Source: Lentisalinibacter orientalis (GTDB taxonomy: Bacteria; Pseudomonadota; Gammaproteobacteria; Steroidobacterales; Woeseiaceae). Taken from it: a stretch of 64,000 bases of DNA. A model generated the notes under the pieces. It ran no database searches, was not told where the DNA came from, and saw nothing but the letters and a program-made list of their open reading frames with translations. The position numbers and the translations under genes were made by a program. The DNA lies in NCBI RefSeq assembly GCF_040706535.1, contig NZ_JAPDRJ010000003.1, positions 1 to 64,000 on the forward strand, written 5' to 3'. Shown here in pieces: positions 29,699 through 39,850 of this stretch (position 1 is its first letter; each line of letters starts with the position of its first letter).

Positions 29699-30195
29699 GC
29701 GAGCAGACGGCAGCGGTGGAGCTCAGCACCCACGTGCGCGAGGAGATCGACAAGTGGACCGCGCGCTTCCCCGAGGACCGCAAGCGCTCGGCGGTGATCG
29801 GTGCGCTGCATGCCGTGCAGCACGAGAACGGCGGCTATCTCACGCCGCAGATCATGGACGCCGTCGCGGCTTACCTGCAGCTGCCGCCCATCCAGGTGTA
29901 CGAGGTCGCCACGTTCTACTCGATGTTCGAGACGAAGCCGGTGGGCCGGCACAGCGTCTCCATCTGCACCAACGTCTCCTGCATGCTGCGGGGCGCCGAA
30001 GACCTGGTGGAGCACGTCGAGAAGAAGCTCGGCGTCTCCCTGGGTGAGAGCACGCCGGACGGGCGCATCTACCTGAAGCGCGAGGAGGAGTGCCTCGCCG
30101 CCTGCTGCGGGGCGCCGATGATGATGGTGGACCACGTCTACCACGAGAATCTCACCCCCGAGCGCATCGACGAGATACTGGACGCACTGGACTGA
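29695..30195 (+). CDS. nuoE: NADH-quinone oxidoreductase subunit E
   Basis: 24-kDa thioredoxin-like subunit with the [2Fe-2S] cluster N1a. 166 residues from GTG 29695. Ligands are C91 and C96 (ICTNVSC) and C132 and C136 (ECLAACCGAP). The motif YEVATFYSMFETKPVG is typical. Overlaps nuoD by 4 bp and nuoF by 1 bp (TGATG). Confidence 0.96.
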   Translation: MSEQTAAVELSTHVREEIDKWTARFPEDRKRSAVIGALHAVQHENGGYLTPQIMDAVAAYLQLPPIQVYEVATFYSMFETKPVGRHSVSICTNVSCMLRGAEDLVEHVEKKLGVSLGESTPDGRIYLKREEECLAACCGAPMMMVDHVYHENLTPERIDEILDALD

Positions 30196-31499
30196 TGAGC
30201 AACGACGAGAACCTGGTCTGCTACGCCACGCTCGGGCAGGACGAGCCCTGGAGCCTCGAGGCCTACCGCAAGGTGGGCGGCTACGAGGCGTGGGAGCGCA
30301 TACTGAAGGGCGAGATGACGCCGGAGGCGGTGATCGATGAGGTCAAGGAGTCGGGGCTGAAGGGCCGCGGCGGTGCCGGCTTCCCGACGGGCCTGAAGTG
30401 GAGCTTCATGCCGCGCAGCGCGCCGGTGCAGAAGTACATCGTCTGCAACTCCGACGAGAGCGAGCCGGGCACCTGCCACGACCGGGAGATCCTGCGCTAC
30501 AACCCGCATTCCCTCGTCGAGGGGATGGCCATCGCCGGTTACGCGATGGGCGCCACGGTGGGTTACAACTACATCCGCGGGGAGTTCATGGAAGAGCCGG
30601 TGCCGAGGTTCGAGGCCGCGCTGGCCGAGGCCTACGAGGCGGGGCTGCTCGGCAGGGACATCCGCGGCTCCGGCATCGATTTCGATCTCTACACCTTCGT
30701 CGGCGCCGGCGCCTACATCTGCGGCGAGGAGACGGCGCTGCTGGAATCCCTCGAAGGCAAGCAGGGCAAGCCGCGTTTCAAGCCGCCGTTCCCCGCGAAC
30801 TTCGGCGTTTACGGCAAGCCCACCACCGTGAACAACACCCAGTCGCTCGCGAGCGTGCCGTCCATCATCCGCAAAGGCGCCAGGTGGTTCTCGGACCTGG
30901 GCGTGGAGGGCTCCGGCGGCACGGCCATCTTCTCGGTGTCCGGGCACGTGGAGCGCCCCCAGAACCTGGAACTGCCCATGGGCATCCCGTTCCCGGACCT
31001 GCTGGAGCGCTGCGGCGGCATGCTGGGCGGGCGCAAGCTGAAGGCGGTGATCCCGGGCGGCTCCTCGGTACCCGTGCTGCCGGCCGACATCATCATGGGC
31101 TGCACCATGGACTACAACTCGCTGAAGGAAGCGGGCTCGTCCTTCGGCACCGGCGCCGTGATGGTGATGGACGAGACCACCTGCATGGTGCGCGTCCTGC
31201 GGCGCATCTCCCGCTTCTACATGGCCGAGTCCTGCGGCCAGTGCACGCCCTGCCGCGAGGGCACGGGCTGGCTGTATCGCATGCTGACCCGCATGCTCGA
31301 GGGCAAGGCCACGGCGGGCGACCTGGACAAGCTTCTCGACGTGGCCAACAAGATCGAGGGCCACACCATCTGCGCGCTGGGCGACGCCGCCGCGTGGCCG
31401 GTGCAGAGCTTCCTGAAACACTTCCGCCACGAATTCGAATACATGGTCGAGCACAAGGGCCGGAGCATCGTCGAGGACGACGACCGCCGGGCCGCGTGA
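30195..31499 (+). CDS. nuoF: NADH-quinone oxidoreductase subunit F
   Basis: 51-kDa NADH dehydrogenase subunit: binds NADH and FMN and carries [4Fe-4S] N3. 434 residues. The FMN/NADH loop is GLKGRGGAGFPTGLKW, then CNSDESEPGTCHDR and GAGAYICGEETALLESLEG. The N3 ligands are ESCGQCTPCREG plus the Cys of HTICALGD. Confidence 0.97.
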   Translation: MSNDENLVCYATLGQDEPWSLEAYRKVGGYEAWERILKGEMTPEAVIDEVKESGLKGRGGAGFPTGLKWSFMPRSAPVQKYIVCNSDESEPGTCHDREILRYNPHSLVEGMAIAGYAMGATVGYNYIRGEFMEEPVPRFEAALAEAYEAGLLGRDIRGSGIDFDLYTFVGAGAYICGEETALLESLEGKQGKPRFKPPFPANFGVYGKPTTVNNTQSLASVPSIIRKGARWFSDLGVEGSGGTAIFSVSGHVERPQNLELPMGIPFPDLLERCGGMLGGRKLKAVIPGGSSVPVLPADIIMGCTMDYNSLKEAGSSFGTGAVMVMDETTCMVRVLRRISRFYMAESCGQCTPCREGTGWLYRMLTRMLEGKATAGDLDKLLDVANKIEGHTICALGDAAAWPVQSFLKHFRHEFEYMVEHKGRSIVEDDDRRAA

Positions 31500-31521
31500 C
31501 CCGCACCGCACTGCGAGCATC

Positions 31522-33717
31522 ATGAGCGACGATCTGGTCAACATAGAAGTCGACGGCAAGCCCCTGCAGGCGCGCAAGGGCCAGATGCTGATCGAGGTCA
31601 CGGACGCGGCGAACATCTACGTGCCGCGTTTCTGCTACCACGAGAAGCTGTCCGTGGCGGCCAATTGCCGCATGTGCCTGGTGGAGGTGGAGAAGGCGCC
31701 GAAGCCGCTGCCCGCCTGCGCCACCCCGGTCAACGAAGGCATGAAGGTCTTCACCCGTTCCGCCAGGGCGGTCTCGGCGCAGAAGGCCACCATGGAGTTC
31801 CTGCTCATCAACCACCCGCTGGACTGCCCCATCTGCGACCAGGGCGGCGAGTGCGAGCTGCAGGACCTCGCCATGGGCTTCGGCCGCGACGTCTCCCGCT
31901 ACACCGAAGGCAAGCGGGTGGTGAAGGATCAGGACCTGGGGCCGCTGGTGTCCACGGACATGACCCGCTGCATCCACTGCACCCGCTGCGTGCGCTTCGG
32001 CCAGGAGATCGCCGGAATCCAGGAGCTGGGCACCACGGACCGCGGCGAGCACATGAAGATCGGCACCTATATCGAGAAAAGCGTCGATCACGAACTCTCC
32101 GGCAACATCATCGACGTCTGCCCGGTGGGCGCGCTGAACAACAAGCCCTACCGCTACAGCGCGCGCGCCTGGGAGATGGTGCAGCGGCCGATGGTCTCGC
32201 CGCACGACTGCGCGGGCAGCAACCTCCATGCACATGTGCTCCGGGGCACGGTCAAGCGCATCGTTCCCCGCCGCAACGAGGCGATCAACGAGACCTGGAT
32301 CGCCGATCGGGATCGATTCAGCTACGAGGGCATCTACAGCGAGGCCCGGCTGCGCGAGCCCATGGTGAAGCGGGACGGGCACTGGGAGCCGGTGTCCTGG
32401 GAGGACGCGCTGTCGGTGACGGCCGAGCGCCTGCGCGAGATCGCCGCAGCGGACCCGGCCGACGTCGCTTTGCTGACGGCGCCTTCGGCGACCCTCGAGG
32501 AGTGTCACCTGCTGGCCCGCCTGGGCGAGCACCTGGGCACCGCGAACGTGGATCATCGCCTGCGCCGGCGCGACTTCCGCGACCAGGACGCCGACCCCGT
32601 ATTCCCCGCGCTCGGCCGCTCGCTGGAGGGCTTCGAGGATCTCGACGCGCTGCTGGTCGTGGGTTCGAACCTGCGCAAGGAAGTACCCATGCTGGCCCAT
32701 CGCGTCCGCAAGGCGGCCGTGGGCGGCGCGAAGGTCTCTTTCGTGAACCCGGAGCGCTATCCCTATTTCTTCGGCGTGGAGGCCTACGCCGAGGGCGGTC
32801 TGCTCGCCGGGCTGGCCGGCGTCGCGGCCGCTGCCGCGGAACTGCGGGATACGGCGGTGCCGGCTCCGGTGCGCGCTCTGACCGAGGGTGTTACCCCCGA
32901 CGACGAGCATCGCCGCGCCGCCGCCGGCCTCGTGGAGGGCGACGACGGGCTGATACTGCTCGGGCTGATCGCCGGGCGGCACCCGCGCTACGCCGATCTG
33001 CGTGCGCTGGCCGCCGCGCTGGCGGAGCTGACCGGCACGGCTATCGGCTATGTCTCCGAGGGCGCCGATTCGGCCGGGGCCTGCCTGGCCGGTGTGCTGC
33101 CCCATCGCGCCGCGGCCGGCGCCCGCCGGGAGACGCCCGGCCGGGACGTCGCCAGCCTGCTCGCGGAGCCGCCGCGCGGGTTGCTGCTGATGGGCGCCGA
33201 CCCGGACGAAGACTTCGCCGCCGACGCGGGGCCGGCCTTCGCCGGCAGTGAGTTCGTGGTGGCGCTGACCGCCTATCGCACGCCCGGCGTCGAGGCCGCC
33301 GCGGATGTCATGCTGCCGCTCGGCACCGCATTCGAGACGGCCGGCACCTTCGTGAACGGCGAGGGGCGGGTGCAGAGCTTCGCGGGCGTCGCCAGCCCGG
33401 TGGGCGAGGCGCGCCCCGGCTGGAAGATACTGCGTGTGATCGGCAACCTGCTGGATGTGCCCGGCTTCGATTACGTCTCCGCCGAACAGGTGCGGGACGA
33501 GGCGCTCGGCAGGATCGGCACACCCGTACCGGACAACGCCTACGCGGGCGAACACGTGTGCGAGGCGGCGGACGAGCCCGAGGGCTCGATACTCGACGTA
33601 CCCATCTACCGGGTGGATCCCCTGGTTCGCCACGCCCACGCCCTGCAGCTGACGGTGGACGGTCGCGAGGGCCGCGAGCGCAGCGAGCACGACGACCGGC
33701 TGGAGGCCGCAGGGTGA
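31522..33717 (+). CDS. nuoG: NADH-quinone oxidoreductase subunit G
   Basis: 75-kDa subunit relaying electrons through N1b, N4 and N5. 731 residues, shorter than the 908 of E. coli NuoG but usual for many proteobacteria. The N-terminal ferredoxin has FCYHEKLSVAANCRMCLVE and the Cys of PLPACATP. The N5-type HPLDCPICDQGGEC and the N4 motif CIHCTRCVRF follow, then VCPVGALNNKPYRYSARAWE. The C-terminal molybdopterin-oxidoreductase-like domain is degenerate, as expected. Overlaps nuoH by GTGA. Confidence 0.96.
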   Translation: MSDDLVNIEVDGKPLQARKGQMLIEVTDAANIYVPRFCYHEKLSVAANCRMCLVEVEKAPKPLPACATPVNEGMKVFTRSARAVSAQKATMEFLLINHPLDCPICDQGGECELQDLAMGFGRDVSRYTEGKRVVKDQDLGPLVSTDMTRCIHCTRCVRFGQEIAGIQELGTTDRGEHMKIGTYIEKSVDHELSGNIIDVCPVGALNNKPYRYSARAWEMVQRPMVSPHDCAGSNLHAHVLRGTVKRIVPRRNEAINETWIADRDRFSYEGIYSEARLREPMVKRDGHWEPVSWEDALSVTAERLREIAAADPADVALLTAPSATLEECHLLARLGEHLGTANVDHRLRRRDFRDQDADPVFPALGRSLEGFEDLDALLVVGSNLRKEVPMLAHRVRKAAVGGAKVSFVNPERYPYFFGVEAYAEGGLLAGLAGVAAAAAELRDTAVPAPVRALTEGVTPDDEHRRAAAGLVEGDDGLILLGLIAGRHPRYADLRALAAALAELTGTAIGYVSEGADSAGACLAGVLPHRAAAGARRETPGRDVASLLAEPPRGLLLMGADPDEDFAADAGPAFAGSEFVVALTAYRTPGVEAAADVMLPLGTAFETAGTFVNGEGRVQSFAGVASPVGEARPGWKILRVIGNLLDVPGFDYVSAEQVRDEALGRIGTPVPDNAYAGEHVCEAADEPEGSILDVPIYRVDPLVRHAHALQLTVDGREGRERSEHDDRLEAAG

Positions 33718-34811
33718 ACGAGTTCCTGAATCTCATCAGTTTCGGGCTGCTGGGCCGGCTGCCGGAGACGGTGCAGATGGTCACGGTCGTCACCACCCAG
33801 ATCGTGGCCGTGATGGTGTGCGTGATCCTGACCGTGGCCTTCCTGACGCTGGCCGAGCGCAAGGTGATCGGCTCCATCCAGAACCGCATCGGGCCGAACC
33901 GAGTGGGCTTCCGGGGCCTCCTGCAGCCGTTCGCCGACGTGCTGAAGCTGCTGATGAAGGAGGTCGTGGTACCCACCAACTCCAGCCGCTTCCTGTTCGT
34001 GATCGCGCCGCTGCTGTCCATCACGCCGGCGCTGGCCACCTGGGCCGTGATCCCGCTCAGCGAGGACTTCGTCCTGGCCGACATCGACGCGGGCCTCCTC
34101 TACGTGCTCGCGCTCACCTCGGTGGGCGTCTACGGCGTCATCCTGGCCGGCTGGGCCACCAACTCCAAGTACGCCTTCCTCGGCGCCATGCGCTCCGCCG
34201 CGCAGATCGTCGCCTACGAGATCGCCATGGGTTTCGCGCTGGTGGGCGTGCTGATGGCGGCCGGCAGCCTGAATCTCGGCGAGATCATCCGCGCCCAGCA
34301 GGGCGGCATCACCAACTGGTTCTGGCTGTGGCTGCTGCCGCTGTTTGTGGTCTATTTCATCTCCGGCGTCGCCGAGACCAACCGGGCGCCGTTCGACGTG
34401 GCCGAGGGAGAATCCGAGATCGTCGCCGGCTTCCACGTGGAGTACTCCGGCATCGCCTTCGCGGTGTTCTTCCTGGCCGAGTACGCCAACATGGTGCTGA
34501 TCTCGGCGCTGGCGGCGGTGCTGTTCTGGGGCGGCTGGCTGTCGCCGTTCGAGGGTCTGATCGGGTTCGCCGGCATCAGCGAGACAGCCCTCATCGTGCA
34601 GCCGGGCTTCTTCTGGTTCGCGCTGAAGACCGCATTCTTCCTGTTTTGTTTCCTCTGGCTGCGGGCCACGTTCCCGCGCTATCGCTACGACCAGATCATG
34701 CGGCTCGGCTGGAAGGTGTTCATCCCGGTGACGATCGTCTGGATCGCCGTCGAGGGCCTGCTCGCGTGGCTGCAGGTGGGCCCCTGGGCGCGGCTGGCGG
34801 CGGGCGTGTAG
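33714..34811 (+). CDS. nuoH: NADH-quinone oxidoreductase subunit H
   Basis: ND1-type membrane subunit at the quinone entry site, 365 residues from GTG 33714, about eight helices. Signatures are AERKVIGSIQNRIGPNRVG, GLLQPFADVLKLLMKE, and the acidic loop AETNRAPFDVAEGESEIVAGFHVEYSG that links quinone chemistry to proton pumping. Confidence 0.97.
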   Translation: MNEFLNLISFGLLGRLPETVQMVTVVTTQIVAVMVCVILTVAFLTLAERKVIGSIQNRIGPNRVGFRGLLQPFADVLKLLMKEVVVPTNSSRFLFVIAPLLSITPALATWAVIPLSEDFVLADIDAGLLYVLALTSVGVYGVILAGWATNSKYAFLGAMRSAAQIVAYEIAMGFALVGVLMAAGSLNLGEIIRAQQGGITNWFWLWLLPLFVVYFISGVAETNRAPFDVAEGESEIVAGFHVEYSGIAFAVFFLAEYANMVLISALAAVLFWGGWLSPFEGLIGFAGISETALIVQPGFFWFALKTAFFLFCFLWLRATFPRYRYDQIMRLGWKVFIPVTIVWIAVEGLLAWLQVGPWARLAAGV

Positions 34812-34823
34812 GGGAGAGTGCGG

Positions 34824-35306
34824 ATGGTCAGGAATATCCTCAAGACGTTTCTGCTGCTCGAGCTCTGGCGCGGCCTGATGCTGACCGGGCGGAATCTGTT
34901 CCACACCAAGGTGACGGTGCAGTACCCGGAGGAGAAGACGCCGCAGTCGCCGCGCTTCCGTGGTCTGCACGCCCTGCGCCGCTACCCGAACGGGGAGGAG
35001 CGCTGCATCGCCTGCAAGCTCTGCGAGGCGGTCTGCCCGGCGCTGGCCATTACCATCGAGTCCGACGTCGGGCCGGACGGCACGCGCCGCACAACCCGTT
35101 ACGATATCGATCTGTTCAAGTGCATCTACTGCGGCTTCTGCGAAGAGGCATGCCCGGTGGATGCGGTCGTCGAGACCCGGATCCACGAGTACCACATGGA
35201 GAACCGGGGCGAGAACATCATGACCAAGGAGAAACTGCTGGCCGTCGGCGAGAAGTACGAACCGATGATCGCCGCCGACAAGGCCGCGGACGCGCCCTAC
35301 CGCTAG
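34824..35306 (+). CDS. nuoI: NADH-quinone oxidoreductase subunit I
   Basis: TYKY-type subunit with two [4Fe-4S] clusters (N6a, N6b), 160 residues. Motifs are ERCIACKLCEAVCPALAI and KCIYCGFCEEACPVDAV. ATG 34824 is chosen because GGGGAG lies seven bases upstream; the in-frame GTG at 34818 is only one base from it. Confidence 0.95.
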   Translation: MVRNILKTFLLLELWRGLMLTGRNLFHTKVTVQYPEEKTPQSPRFRGLHALRRYPNGEERCIACKLCEAVCPALAITIESDVGPDGTRRTTRYDIDLFKCIYCGFCEEACPVDAVVETRIHEYHMENRGENIMTKEKLLAVGEKYEPMIAADKAADAPYR

Positions 35307-35371
35307 GGCAGGGCGCCGCAATCGACCACTGACGAGGGGCTCCCGGGAGCGGAGCCATTGGGGACCGGATT

Positions 35372-35974
35372 TTGTTTGAGACGCTGCTCTTCTACGTCTT
35401 CAGCGCCGTGCTGATCGGTGCGGCACTCGGTGTGATCTTCTCGCGGAATCCGGTGTATTCCGTGATGTTCCTCGTGCTGGCGTTCTTCAACAGCGCGGTG
35501 CTGTGGCTGCTGGCCGAGGCGGAGTTCCTGGCCATCGTGCTGGTGCTGGTCTACGTCGGCGCGGTCATGGTGCTGTTCCTGTTCGTCGTCATGATGCTCG
35601 ACGTCAACGTGGAGGCGGTGCGCGAGGGTCTCACCCGCTACGCGCCGCTGGGCCTCGTGGTCGCCGTGATCATGGTGGTCGAGCTGGTGCAGGTCATCTG
35701 GGCGAAGAGCCACGGGCTCACGACGATGGCGGACGCGCCGCCCCTGCCGGAGGGCTACAGCAATACCAAGGCGCTGGGCTCGGTGCTCTACACCGAGCAC
35801 GTGTACGCCTTCGAGCTGGCCGCGGTGATACTGCTGCTGGCCATCGTCGCGGCGATCACGCTGACCATGCGCCGGCGCCCGGGCCTGAAGGTGCAGAACA
35901 TCTCCCGGCAGGTGAGCGCCCGCCGCGAGGATCGGGTGCGCCTGGTCAGCATGGACTCGGAGGAGCGCCAGTGA
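35372..35974 (+). CDS. nuoJ: NADH-quinone oxidoreductase subunit J
   Basis: ND6-type membrane subunit, 200 residues from TTG 35372, five predicted helices. VLVYVGAVMVLFLFVVMMLDV is the TM3 pi-bulge segment. The 65-bp nuoI-nuoJ spacer, the longest in the operon, contains the palindrome GCTCCCGGGAGC (35339-35350). GGGGAC nine bases upstream supports the TTG start. Overlaps nuoK by GTGA. Confidence 0.92.
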   Translation: MFETLLFYVFSAVLIGAALGVIFSRNPVYSVMFLVLAFFNSAVLWLLAEAEFLAIVLVLVYVGAVMVLFLFVVMMLDVNVEAVREGLTRYAPLGLVVAVIMVVELVQVIWAKSHGLTTMADAPPLPEGYSNTKALGSVLYTEHVYAFELAAVILLLAIVAAITLTMRRRPGLKVQNISRQVSARREDRVRLVSMDSEERQ

Positions 35975-36282
35975 GCGGCATCGGACTGCAGCACTACCTC
36001 ACGTTGTCGGCAATCCTGTTCTCGCTGGCGGTCGCCGGTATCTTCATCAACCGCAAAAACGTCATCCTGCTGTTGATGTGCATCGAGCTCATGCTGCTGG
36101 CGGTGAACTTCAATTTCGTGGCCTTCTCCCGTTACGTGGGCAACGAGCTCGGCCAGGTATTCGTGTTCTTCATCCTGACCGTGGCGGCGGCCGAAGCGGC
36201 CATCGGGCTGGCCATCCTGGTGGTGCTGTTCCGCAGCCGGCGCAGCATCGACGTCGAGAACATGGACGCGATGAGGGGCTAG
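35971..36282 (+). CDS. nuoK: NADH-quinone oxidoreductase subunit K
   Basis: ND4L-type membrane subunit, 103 residues from GTG 35971 with three helices. The proton-path Glu residues are in MCIELMLLAVNFNF and TVAAAEAAIGLAILV. Overlaps nuoJ by 4 bp. Confidence 0.95.
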   Translation: MSGIGLQHYLTLSAILFSLAVAGIFINRKNVILLLMCIELMLLAVNFNFVAFSRYVGNELGQVFVFFILTVAAAEAAIGLAILVVLFRSRRSIDVENMDAMRG

Positions 36283-36285
36283 CGC

Positions 36286-38253
36286 ATGCAAGCGATGCAT
36301 CTCACCATCGTCCTCGCGCCCCTCGTCGCCGCCATCATTGCGGGCGTGTTCGGCCGGCAGATCGGCCGGGCCGGGTCGCACTGGATCACCATCCTCGCGG
36401 TGGGTCTCTCCGCGGTGCTCTCGCTGCTGGTGCTGAAGGACCTGGTGTTCGACGGCGGCGAGGTGCAGAACTACACCGTCTACACCTGGGCCGTCACCGA
36501 CGGGCTGCGCATGGAGGTGGGCTTCCTTATCGACCGTCTGAGCGCGCTGATGATGGTGGTGGTGACCTTCGTCTCGCTGATGGTGCACATCTACACCATC
36601 GGCTACATGCACGACGACCCGGGCTACCAGCGCTTCTTCAGCTACATCTCCCTGTTCACCTTCGCCATGCTGATGCTGGTGATGTCGAACAACTTCCTGC
36701 AGCTGTTCTTCGGCTGGGAGGCCGTGGGGCTGGTGTCCTACCTGCTGATCGGCTTCTGGTACAAGAAGCCCACGGCCATCGTCGCCAACCTGAAGGCGTT
36801 CCTGGTGAACCGGGTGGGCGACTTCGGCTTCATCCTCGGCATTGCCGCCGTGGTGATGTTCGCCGGCACGCTGGACTACGCCGAGACCTTCGCCCAGGCC
36901 GAGCGCATCGCCGGCCGGGAGATCGAGATCTTCGCCGGCAGTCCCTGGAATGCCATGACGGTGATCTGCATCCTGCTGTTCATCGGCGCCATGGGCAAAT
37001 CGGCCCAGGCGCCCCTGCACGTCTGGCTGCCGGATTCCATGGAGGGCCCCACGCCGATCTCCGCGCTGATCCACGCGGCCACCATGGTCACGGCGGGCAT
37101 CTTCATGGTGGCGCGGATGTCGCCGCTGTACGAACTCTCGGCCACCGCACTGGGTTTCGTGCTGATCATCGGCGCGGTGACGGCCTTCTTCATGGGCCTG
37201 CTCGGCATCGTGCAGAACGACATCAAGCGGGTCGTGGCGTATTCGACCCTGTCACAGCTGGGCTACATGACCGTGGCACTCGGCGCCTCGGCCTACGCGG
37301 CGGGTATCTTCCACCTGATGACCCACGCCTTCTTCAAAGCGCTGCTGTTCCTGGCGGCTGGCTCGGTGATCATCGCCATGCATCACGAGCAGGACATCCG
37401 CCGGATGGGCGGGCTCAGGAAGTACATGCCCGTCACCTACTGGACCGCGCTGATCGGCTCGCTGGCGCTGATAGGTTTCCCGGGCACGGCCGGCTTCTTC
37501 TCCAAGGACGCCCTGATCGAGGCGGTGCACGCGGCGTGGGTGGAGCAGGGCAGCGTGGCCCATGCCATCGCCTACTGGAGCGTGCTGCTCGGCGTCTTCG
37601 TCACGGCGTTGTACTCGTTCCGCATGTTCTTCCTCGTGTTTCACGGCGAGGAGCGGATGGATGCCGCCACCCGGTCCCATCTGCACGAGACGCCGGCGGT
37701 GGTGACCGTGCCGCTGGTGCTGCTGGCCATCCCCTCGCTGCTGGTCGGCTGGTTCACCATTGGCCCGCTGCTGTTCGGGGACTTCTTCGGCGACGCCATC
37801 CGGGTAGCGCCCGAGCACGGCGCGCTGGCGGCCGTGGGCGAGACGTTCCACGGGCCCGCCGGCTTCATCCTGCACGCGTTCGGCGGGCCTGCCGTATATC
37901 TGGCGCTGGCCGGCCTCGGCGTCGCCTGGTACGTCTGGCTGCGCCGGCCGGAACTCGCGGCACAGGCGAGCGAGCGCCTGTCGCTCGTCTACCGCCTGCT
38001 GGTCAACAAGTACTATGCCGACGAGCTCTATCAGCGGGTGTTCGCGGCGGGCGGCCGCGGCATCGGCACCGTGCTGTGGAAGGCGGGCGACCAGGCGGTC
38101 ATCGACGGCGTGATGGTCAACGGCACGGCCAGGGCCATCGGGCGCATCGCCGCGGCGCTGCGGCGGGTGCAGTCCGGCTATCTCTACCACTATGCGTTCG
38201 CGATGGTGATCGGTCTCACCGCGCTGCTCGGCTGGCTGTTGTGGGCCGGCTGA
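36286..38253 (+). CDS. nuoL: NADH-quinone oxidoreductase subunit L
   Basis: Distal ND5-type antiporter-like proton pump, 655 residues, about 16 helices including the long C-terminal lateral helix. Motifs are FFGWEAVGLVSYLLIGFWY (Glu of TM5), the Lys of GAMGKSAQAPLHVWLPDSMEGPTPISALIHAATMV, and LLGIVQNDIKRVVAYSTLSQLGYM. ATG 36286 follows GAGGGG. Confidence 0.97.
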   Translation: MQAMHLTIVLAPLVAAIIAGVFGRQIGRAGSHWITILAVGLSAVLSLLVLKDLVFDGGEVQNYTVYTWAVTDGLRMEVGFLIDRLSALMMVVVTFVSLMVHIYTIGYMHDDPGYQRFFSYISLFTFAMLMLVMSNNFLQLFFGWEAVGLVSYLLIGFWYKKPTAIVANLKAFLVNRVGDFGFILGIAAVVMFAGTLDYAETFAQAERIAGREIEIFAGSPWNAMTVICILLFIGAMGKSAQAPLHVWLPDSMEGPTPISALIHAATMVTAGIFMVARMSPLYELSATALGFVLIIGAVTAFFMGLLGIVQNDIKRVVAYSTLSQLGYMTVALGASAYAAGIFHLMTHAFFKALLFLAAGSVIIAMHHEQDIRRMGGLRKYMPVTYWTALIGSLALIGFPGTAGFFSKDALIEAVHAAWVEQGSVAHAIAYWSVLLGVFVTALYSFRMFFLVFHGEERMDAATRSHLHETPAVVTVPLVLLAIPSLLVGWFTIGPLLFGDFFGDAIRVAPEHGALAAVGETFHGPAGFILHAFGGPAVYLALAGLGVAWYVWLRRPELAAQASERLSLVYRLLVNKYYADELYQRVFAAGGRGIGTVLWKAGDQAVIDGVMVNGTARAIGRIAAALRRVQSGYLYHYAFAMVIGLTALLGWLLWAG

Positions 38254-38279
38254 GCGCCGGAGTCTGAACGGGTCTGTCC

Positions 38280-39809
38280 ATGGATTTCGATTATCTTCTG
38301 AGTCTGCTCATCTGGTTGCCGATCGCCGGCGGCGTGCTGGCGCTCGTCATCGGCGACGGCGACGACGCGGCTTCGCCGCGGGCGTCGGCCATGCGTCTGA
38401 CGGCGCTGGTGACCTCGCTCGCGACCCTCGCCGCCAGCATCCCGCTGTTCACCGGCTTCGACCGGGCCAGCGCCGCCATGCAGTTCGTCGAGCGGGTGTC
38501 CTGGATCGAGACCTTCAACGTCTTCTACCACCTCGGCGTCGACGGGCTGTCGGTGCCGCTGATCCTGCTCACCACGTTCATCACGCCGCTGGTGATCATC
38601 GCCGGCTGGCGTGGCATCACGAAGCGCCCGGCCCAGTATTTCGCCGCCTTCCTGATACTCGAAGGGCTGATGGTCGGCGTGTTCTGCGCCCTGGACGCGA
38701 TGCTGTTCTACGTCTTCTGGGAGGCGATGCTGGTGCCGATGTTCCTGATCATCGGCGTCTGGGGCGGCGAGCGGCGGATCTACGCCACCATCAAGTTCTT
38801 CCTCTACACCTTCCTCGGCTCGGTGTTCATGCTGGTCTCGCTGATCTGGCTGTACGTGCAGTCGGGCAGCTACGGCATCCTGGATTTCCACGCCATGCCC
38901 ATCGGCATGGAGGCACAGATCCTGATCTTCCTCGCCTTCCTGCTGGCCTTCGCCGTGAAGGTGCCGATGTGGCCGGTGCATACCTGGCTGCCGGACGCCC
39001 ACGTGGAGGCGCCCACCGGCGGCTCGGTGATCCTGGCGGCGATCATGCTGAAGATGGGCGGCTACGGCTTCGTGCGCCTGTCCCTGCCGATCCTGCCGGA
39101 TGCCAGCCAGGCGCTGGACTGGCTGATGATCGCGCTGTCGCTGATCGCGGTGGTCTACATCGGCTTCGTCGCCCTCGTGCAGCAGGACCTGAAGAAGCTG
39201 ATCGCCTATTCCTCCATCGCCCACATGGGTTTCGTCACTCTCGGTTTCTTCGTGCTCTGGGACATCGAGCAGTCCACCGGTTCGGTCAGCGGGGCGGGGC
39301 TGGGCCTCACCGGCGGCATGGTGCAGATGGTCTCCCACGGCCTCGTCTCCGGCGCCCTGTTCCTGTGCGTGGGCGTGATGTACGACCGCCTGCACACCCG
39401 GCGCATCGCCGACTACGGCGGCGTGGTGAACACCATGCCGGTATTCGCCGCGTTCATGGTCCTGTTCGCCATGGCCAACGCCGGGCTGCCCGGCACCTCC
39501 GGCTTCGTCGGCGAGTTCATGGTGATCCTGTCGAGCTTCAGGGCCTCGTTCTGGTACGCGCTGCTGGCCGGTACCACCCTCGTCCTGGGCGCGGCCTATA
39601 CCCTGTGGATGGTGAAGCGCGTGGTCTTCGGCGACGTGGCCAACGAGCGGGTCGCGGGCCTGTCCGACCTCAACGGCCGGGAGTTCCTGGTGCTGGGCGT
39701 GCTCGCCGTCGCCGTGCTGCTGCTGGGCGTCTGGCCCGCGCCGCTGGTGGATCTCATGTCGGCGAGCGTGGACCAGCTGGTCGAACAGATGAGCCGGTCG
39801 AAACTGTGA
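38280..39809 (+). CDS. nuoM: NADH-quinone oxidoreductase subunit M
   Basis: ND4-type proton-pumping subunit, 509 residues, about 14 helices. FYVFWEAMLVPMFLIIGVWGG carries the TM5 Glu; FAVKVPMWPVHTWLPDAHVEAPTGGSVILAA and LVQQDLKKLIAYSSIAHMGFV hold the conserved Lys residues. Confidence 0.97.
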   Translation: MDFDYLLSLLIWLPIAGGVLALVIGDGDDAASPRASAMRLTALVTSLATLAASIPLFTGFDRASAAMQFVERVSWIETFNVFYHLGVDGLSVPLILLTTFITPLVIIAGWRGITKRPAQYFAAFLILEGLMVGVFCALDAMLFYVFWEAMLVPMFLIIGVWGGERRIYATIKFFLYTFLGSVFMLVSLIWLYVQSGSYGILDFHAMPIGMEAQILIFLAFLLAFAVKVPMWPVHTWLPDAHVEAPTGGSVILAAIMLKMGGYGFVRLSLPILPDASQALDWLMIALSLIAVVYIGFVALVQQDLKKLIAYSSIAHMGFVTLGFFVLWDIEQSTGSVSGAGLGLTGGMVQMVSHGLVSGALFLCVGVMYDRLHTRRIADYGGVVNTMPVFAAFMVLFAMANAGLPGTSGFVGEFMVILSSFRASFWYALLAGTTLVLGAAYTLWMVKRVVFGDVANERVAGLSDLNGREFLVLGVLAVAVLLLGVWPAPLVDLMSASVDQLVEQMSRSKL

Positions 39810-39850
39810 ACGGCGCGGTAAACCGGAACACTCAACCCAAGGTTTGACAG